A stretch of 9,975 bases of DNA, taken from Myxococcales bacterium (GTDB taxonomy: Bacteria > Myxococcota > Myxococcia > Myxococcales > Myxococcaceae). Position 1 is the first letter of the stretch, and each line of letters opens with the position of its first letter. Shown one piece after another: positions 6,273 to 9,975 of this stretch. A program made the position numbers and the translations under genes. Location: positions 1 to 9,975 of the forward strand of contig PMBV01000091.1 in the NCBI GenBank assembly GCA_003153055.1, given 5' to 3'. The notes under the pieces are model-generated. The model searched no databases, was not told the DNA's origin, and saw nothing but the letters and a program-made list of their open reading frames with translations.

Positions 6273-7384
6273 GGTCCCTCCCCTGCCCAGGGGTCCTCTC
6301 TGACTACCGCCAGTGCTGTCCTTGACGCCTGCAGCAGCACAGCGCCTCTCGTCTCGTTGTCGCCCGTCGACCAAACAAGGCATGGCGACGTCCGGTACCC
6401 GCGCTGGAGGCCGATGGCCGCACAGGCCAGCATGATTGGCCCCAGCGCGGCGCCCGCATCTCCGACGCAGTCGGCCGGGTGGTGCATGGACACCTCCTCC
6501 TTGTCGAACCGCTTGGAGCTCCGCGTGCTGGCCACCATCCATTCCTTCGCCGGCAGATTCTCCCCGTTGAAGCCAGCGTAGACGCATCCCACCGGAGGAA
6601 AGTCGGCCGGCACCTGGGCGAAGAGGTTTCGAAACGTCTCGGCCAGCCCGTCACCGCGGTAGGGCTGCGAGCTGTAACGGTGGCCGGGCTCCTTGCCCAG
6701 GCCAACCGCGACGACTTCCGCGAGGACGCGCTCCCCTGCCCGCTTCGCCCTGCCCGGCGCGCCCAGGAGGAGGAACGAGGCGCCCTCGCCCGGGATGAAG
6801 TAGTCCATCGAGTCGCTGGCCTTGAGTCTGCCCTCGAGGCTCGCATCCTCCAACCGGCGCGGACTCATGAAGGTGTCGATGCCACCAACGAGGACGTACG
6901 GCGTCCCCTTCTTCCCGAGCAACTTCAGCCCCTCCGCGAGGGCAGACATCCCTCCCGCGCCGCCCTGGCGGAAGACGCGGCTCTCCGCCAACGCCAGCTT
7001 CACTTCGGCCTCGATGGCGAGCTGCTCCAGAAAGGCCGGGCCAATGGCGTCCCGCTCGCCTCGAGGCACCTCCGGGAGGGCGAGCATGACGGGCAGCGGC
7101 TGGCTCATCCCCTCGGCCGCCTCGGCCAGGGCGGGGGCGCCGAGCTGCAGCATCCGGCAGTGTGCCGACGTCATGCCTCGGTCGTCCACCCGAGAGATGT
7201 CCGAGAGGTACTCCTCCCCTATGAGGGCCACCACCTGAGGCTCGGGAATGCGATTGTAAAACGCCTCTTCGAGCGCGCGGCCGATGTCTCCGCGGATCGC
7301 GGCCGCGGCAGCGCGCGCGTAGAGACCTACCGGGGTGAACATTCCTGCGGACAACACCTCCGCGGGCGCCAGTTGTGTGGGCAT
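6269..7384 (-). CDS. Ketoacyl-synthase-like protein lacking catalytic residues
   Basis: A 371-residue protein with the layout of the thiolase/beta-ketoacyl-synthase fold: YVLVGGIDTF (163-172), the GEGASFLLLG loop (199-208) that matches the GEGAG-LVL motif of these enzymes, and a C-terminal half with HHPADCVGDAGAALGPIMLA (301-320) in place of the usual KS-IGH--GAAG. The nucleophile region reads GGAGGMSAL (141-149) where active synthases have ACSSG-SA, so the cysteine is missing. The first histidine motif (DAHGTGT) is replaced by YAGFNGEN, and GH at the second is GD. Fatty-acid condensation is therefore unlikely; a structural or acyl-binding role is possible. It starts at ATG 7384 with GAGGAGG (7389-7395), 15 bases after the immunity gene, and overlaps the WGR-ankyrin gene by four bases. 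Similar dead homologues are annotated as synthases near T6SS genes; the function is unknown. Confidence 0.82.
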   Translation of the reverse strand: MPTQLAPAEVLSAGMFTPVGLYARAAAAAIRGDIGRALEEAFYNRIPEPQVVALIGEEYLSDISRVDDRGMTSAHCRMLQLGAPALAEAAEGMSQPLPVMLALPEVPRGERDAIGPAFLEQLAIEAEVKLALAESRVFRQGGAGGMSALAEGLKLLGKKGTPYVLVGGIDTFMSPRRLEDASLEGRLKASDSMDYFIPGEGASFLLLGAPGRAKRAGERVLAEVVAVGLGKEPGHRYSSQPYRGDGLAETFRNLFAQVPADFPPVGCVYAGFNGENLPAKEWMVASTRSSKRFDKEEVSMHHPADCVGDAGAALGPIMLACAAIGLQRGYRTSPCLVWSTGDNETRGAVLLQASRTALAVVREDPWAGEGP

Positions 7385-7399
7385 ACCGCCTCCTCGACG

Positions 7400-7999
7400 T
7401 CAGCTGGTGAAGCTGCTGGGCTCGTTGAACTGGACATAGGGGAAGTTCATCGGCTCGATGAACTTCTTGACTCGCTCGTGGACAATGACGGCAGACACGT
7501 ACTCCATCAGTCGAAACATCAAGATGCCCCTCGCCTTGTCTGGGTCGATTTCGAGCGTGTCGATGCTGGCATCAATGAGTCTTGAGCCAGGCGGGTCGTT
7601 GAACTTCGTCTTCGAGAGGTCCGCCGCGCGAACCAGCCCCAAGACATTAAAGGCTTTGAATCCCTCGTGTTTGACTTTCCCGTCCTTCCTTTGCAGCACC
7701 GCATCGTAGACGTCGAGATTGTCTACACCTGCGTCGCAAAGCGCCTTGTAGAACTCGTTGCTCATGACAGGGGGTGTGCCGATGTACGGCTTCAGGTCGC
7801 TATCCTCCCTTCCTTCCTTGATTGTCACGACAATGGGCACCTTGGGCGGAGCCCTGAACTTGTGCCCCGAAAGCCAGCGGTCGGTGACTCCTGGGTTTGG
7901 AATAGAGTAGAGCCCCATCCCATTGGATTTGCCCTCGTGGTTCTCCCCGTAGGACTCCAGCACATAGTACTTCGGCTTGGTTCTCTTCTTGGCGCTCAT
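7400..7999 (-). CDS. Imm11-like (MXAN_0049/DUF1629 family) immunity protein
   Basis: A 199-residue cytoplasmic protein without signal peptide. It follows the Imm11/DUF1629 plan: an N-terminal YYVLESYGE strand and a region around WLSGHKF; then PPVMSNEFYKALCDAGVDNL (76-95) corresponding to the 'P-VS--L---L---GV' block; YDAVLQRKDGKVKHEGFKAF and NVLGLVRAADLS (118-129), the 'Y--LNV---V-ALD' block; and finally IDPDKARGILMFRLMEY (151-167) and SAVIVHERVKKFIE (169-182), the 'lF-----IVSE--K--IE' block. This family is named after M. xanthus MXAN_0049 and protects against polymorphic toxins. The start at 7999 lies one base after the stop of the nuclease gene (TGA, g, ATG), so toxin and antidote are translationally coupled. 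GC content is lower than in the flanking genes. The expected role is binding and blocking the nuclease encoded just upstream. Confidence 0.82.
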   Translation of the reverse strand: MSAKKRTKPKYYVLESYGENHEGKSNGMGLYSIPNPGVTDRWLSGHKFRAPPKVPIVVTIKEGREDSDLKPYIGTPPVMSNEFYKALCDAGVDNLDVYDAVLQRKDGKVKHEGFKAFNVLGLVRAADLSKTKFNDPPGSRLIDASIDTLEIDPDKARGILMFRLMEYVSAVIVHERVKKFIEPMNFPYVQFNEPSSFTS

Positions 8000-8000
8000 C

Positions 8001-8978
8001 TCACACCACCCTGTCGATTGTGCCCTTCTTTGTCGTCACCTTGAGGTCCTTCGCATACTCCTTCGTCTTCCCATCCGTGTAGAGAGGGGGTCTCCAGAGG
8101 GGCCCGATGACAAGGCGACGGAGGTTGTTCGAAAGGACGTTGAGTCGTGCCACCAGCCCGTAAGGCGGGTCGAACTTCCCGTCGCTCGACTTGTTCTTCT
8201 GCGCCTCGGGACAGATGCCGCCATCAGACATCAGCGCAAGCCGCTCAGCCACGGTATCGAGAATCTCGCGTACCTTGTCCTCATAATCCCCGTGACTCAT
8301 GTGAAACTGGCGATCAAACGTCTCGATGGCGGCCGCAACGTAGGCTGTTTTGAATTCCTCGGAGATGCCCTTGAAATCCCCGAGCCTGCGCCTCTTGAGG
8401 ACCTGGACATCTTTCTCTGACGGCCAGTCATTGCACATCGACAGCGCATACGGGCTCGGCAGCCACTCGCCATTCTCCGCGGCATTGACATCGTAGCCGA
8501 TGAAGCCATCCTCCTTGATTTTGCTGGCCTGGCCTTCGCTGTATTCGTCAATGGAGTCGCTGTCGCCCATAAATGGCACGACGGCGGAGCCCTTGAGAGA
8601 CCCATTCCCCGGAATCAGATGGTGCGGCGCATACTGCACCTCGTAGTCCTCGTCGCTGGATGACTTCTTGTATACGGGGAAGTTCTTCGTCTTCTTCTTC
8701 TTGCCCGATTGAAAAGGGACGGGGGTCACCCTTTTGTATGAAATTGTAACCGTGTGCCTGGGTTCGATGTTCTTCGCCGCTTCGAGGTTCTGGCCCAGCT
8801 TTCCGCCATCATTGGGAGGGATTGCGCCGACCGCGTCCGTATTCGGGCTCTGCTTCTGCAGCTTCTGGCTCTTGCCCTGCTTCTTCTTTGGCTGGCACCA
8901 AGGGCAAGTCTTCTCATCATGCAGGTCGTCGTCCTCAATGGTGAACTTGGGGGGACTGATGCTCTCGCCGATCTCCAT
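8001..8978 (-). CDS. Predicted AHH/HNH-type nuclease effector
   Basis: A 325-residue protein. Residues 1-90 form a polar N-terminal part with a CPWC pair (25-28), possibly for metal binding or cargo docking. Residues 91-115 are a lysine/serine-rich linker. Residues 114-245 are the likely toxin domain: VQYAPHHLIPGNGSLKG with H119 and H120, then IGYDVNAAENGEWLPSPYA (160-178), and FHMSHGDYEDKVREIL (225-240) with H226 and H229. HHLIP followed by GYDVN-AENG-WLP and a distal histidine is the layout of the AHH family of HNH/endonuclease VII-fold toxins, here as APHH. Residues 251-325 form a further, unrecognised C-terminal part. It starts at ATG 8978 with AAGGAGAG upstream, 53 bases after vgrG, and is followed by an Imm11-like gene. 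A DNA-degrading T6SS effector is the natural reading; nuclease activity is unproven. Confidence 0.75.
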   Translation of the reverse strand: MEIGESISPPKFTIEDDDLHDEKTCPWCQPKKKQGKSQKLQKQSPNTDAVGAIPPNDGGKLGQNLEAAKNIEPRHTVTISYKRVTPVPFQSGKKKKTKNFPVYKKSSSDEDYEVQYAPHHLIPGNGSLKGSAVVPFMGDSDSIDEYSEGQASKIKEDGFIGYDVNAAENGEWLPSPYALSMCNDWPSEKDVQVLKRRRLGDFKGISEEFKTAYVAAAIETFDRQFHMSHGDYEDKVREILDTVAERLALMSDGGICPEAQKNKSSDGKFDPPYGLVARLNVLSNNLRRLVIGPLWRPPLYTDGKTKEYAKDLKVTTKKGTIDRVV

Positions 8979-9031
8979 TGCTCGTCTCTCCTTTCTCTTT
9001 TCGCCATCGCAACACTACGCCAACCGGCTTC

Positions 9032-9975
9032 TCACCCAACCGTCACCTTCGAGCTCCCCTTGACGGCCACGGAGCTCGAGGAGAGCGTCACCTTGCTGCC
9101 ACCGCGCTCGAGGGTGACGCCGTTGGAGGCCTTGATGTTGACGTTGCCATCCTTGATTGTCATCGTCACCTGGCCCTGCGTGATGGTGATGGTGCCGCCC
9201 GCGTCGAGGTCCACCTTCTCGTTCGCGAAGTTGAGCGTCGTCTTCCCCTGGGTGAACTTCATCGCCTCGCTGCCCGTCACGTCGAGCTTCTTCGTCTTCA
9301 GCTCGTACGTTTCCTTGATGTTCTCCTTCTTGCCCTCGGCGGAGAAAGTCTGCTGGCCCGTCACGTCCCGCTGATGGTCCGCCCCGAAATTCTGGGTGAC
9401 TTTCTTTGTCACCGACATCGCATGGGCACCAGTGATGGAGACGGCGTCCTTGTTCGACTCGTCCTTGCCGACGTTGAGCGTCCGATTGCCGTCGATGTTG
9501 TGAATCAGATTCTCCCGGACGTTGAGCGTCTCGCTGTGCGCCACCGTCTCGGTGCGGCTGCCGCCGATGTCGATGACTTCGTCCTTCTTCACCCACCGCG
9601 TCCGGTTGCCCTCCTCTGTCTTGCCGCCTTGGTTGTCATCTCCAACTCGCAAGACTTCGTTGTTTCCGACGGTGAGCGTGTGGTTGTTCTTGACGAGCTC
9701 ATCCATGTCCTTCTGGGCCTGGACGTAGAGCTCCTCGTGGCCCTCGGCATCCTCGAAGCTGATTTCGTTGTACCCGTCGCTGTCCGGCGTACTCCGCGTC
9801 CTGATGATGCTCCGTGTCGTGCTGGCGCGCCGCGTCTTTTCGTCGGACAGGTACGGAGGCGTGTTGACGCCGTTGAAGACGGAGCCGATGACAAGGGGCT
9901 TGTCTGGGTCCCCCTCGAGGAAGGTGACAACGACTTCCTGGCCCCTCCTGGGGATGAAGACGCACCCGAAGCCGA
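9032..9975 (-). CDS. vgrG: VgrG spike protein, C-terminal part (5' end outside window)
   Basis: The minus-strand frame is open to the window edge and gives 313 residues to TGA at 9032-9034. The first visible residues, GFGCVFIPRRGQEVVVTFLE, then GDPDKPLVIGSVFNGVNTPP, are the gp5-type OB-fold of VgrG. NEISFEDAEGHEELYVQAQK then matches the next conserved block, and a long beta-strand ladder follows (LTVGNNEVLRVGDD, IDIGGSRTETV, LDAGGTITITQG, VNIKASNGVTLERGG) that would build the needle-like triple beta-helix. The N-terminal gp27-like part is off the window. VgrG trimers cap the Hcp tube and pierce target cells. The protein ends soon after the beta-ladder (SSKVTVG) without a fused effector domain, so the cargo is likely the separate nuclease next to it. 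It is the first visible gene of the operon; its promoter lies outside. Confidence 0.95.
   Translation of the reverse strand, partial: GFGCVFIPRRGQEVVVTFLEGDPDKPLVIGSVFNGVNTPPYLSDEKTRRASTTRSIIRTRSTPDSDGYNEISFEDAEGHEELYVQAQKDMDELVKNNHTLTVGNNEVLRVGDDNQGGKTEEGNRTRWVKKDEVIDIGGSRTETVAHSETLNVRENLIHNIDGNRTLNVGKDESNKDAVSITGAHAMSVTKKVTQNFGADHQRDVTGQQTFSAEGKKENIKETYELKTKKLDVTGSEAMKFTQGKTTLNFANEKVDLDAGGTITITQGQVTMTIKDGNVNIKASNGVTLERGGSKVTLSSSSVAVKGSSKVTVG

Noticed and set aside
5748..6581. Plus-strand open frame of 277 aa opposite the WGR-ankyrin gene
   Set aside because: The opposite strand has unmistakable WGR and ankyrin repeats; this frame shows only shadow periodicity.
6273..6587. N-terminal extension of the WGR-ankyrin frame to 6587
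   Set aside because: The added 105 residues overlap the end of the synthase-like gene and are low-complexity; the WGR domain begins directly at ATG 6272.
6479..7585. Plus-strand open frame of 368 aa
   Set aside because: It runs antisense through the synthase-like gene and into the Imm11 gene, with no family resemblance; it is a shadow of the minus-strand codon bias.
8684..8706. CTT-rich tract (cttcgtcttcttcttcttg) considered as a microsatellite
   Set aside because: It encodes a lysine run in the nuclease linker and is too short and imperfect to be called a repeat locus.
1..9975. CRISPR arrays, tRNA or rRNA genes
   Set aside because: No regularly spaced repeats, cloverleaf-like segments or rRNA-like conserved stretches were seen on reading the window.

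Overview
This high-GC window reads as a type VI secretion (T6SS) accessory island from a myxobacterium-like genome. That placement is an inference. It rests on the GC-rich coding with G/C-ending codons, an immunity gene of the family named after Myxococcus xanthus MXAN_0049, and the mix of VgrG, DUF2169, DUF4150 and TIGR02270 families. No ribosomal or species-marker gene is present, so the genus cannot be fixed.

Right and middle part (9975 down to 1505, all minus strand): ten genes run head to tail with gaps of about 50 bases or less, most under 20 or overlapping, and look like one transcription unit. In order of transcription they are: the C-terminal part of a VgrG spike; a predicted HNH/AHH-type nuclease effector; its likely Imm11 immunity protein; a ketoacyl-synthase-like protein that has lost its catalytic residues; a WGR-ankyrin protein; two small related DUF6484-like proteins; a TIGR02270 HEAT-like protein; a DUF2169 protein; and a DUF4150 PAAR-like protein. 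VgrG and the PAAR-like protein would form the spike and its tip. The nuclease and Imm11 protein would be the toxin and antidote. DUF2169 and TIGR02270 are likely assembly or loading factors. The roles of the ketoacyl-synthase-like and WGR-ankyrin proteins are unknown.

Left part (1 to about 1500): the right end of an IS66-family insertion sequence (1 to about 294) has cut into a minus-strand gene (about 295-760). That gene ends in the start of a domain that looks like those of secretion-associated proteins. Between it and the operon lie about 400 bases with no convincing gene (761-1159) and a small plus-strand gene of unknown function (1160-1450) that converges on the operon.

The most interesting points are the nuclease/Imm11 pair in a patch of lower GC, the catalytically dead ketoacyl-synthase homologue and the WGR-ankyrin gene stop-start coupled to each other inside a T6SS operon, the tandem DUF6484-like mini-proteins, and the IS66 disruption of a possible further cargo gene.
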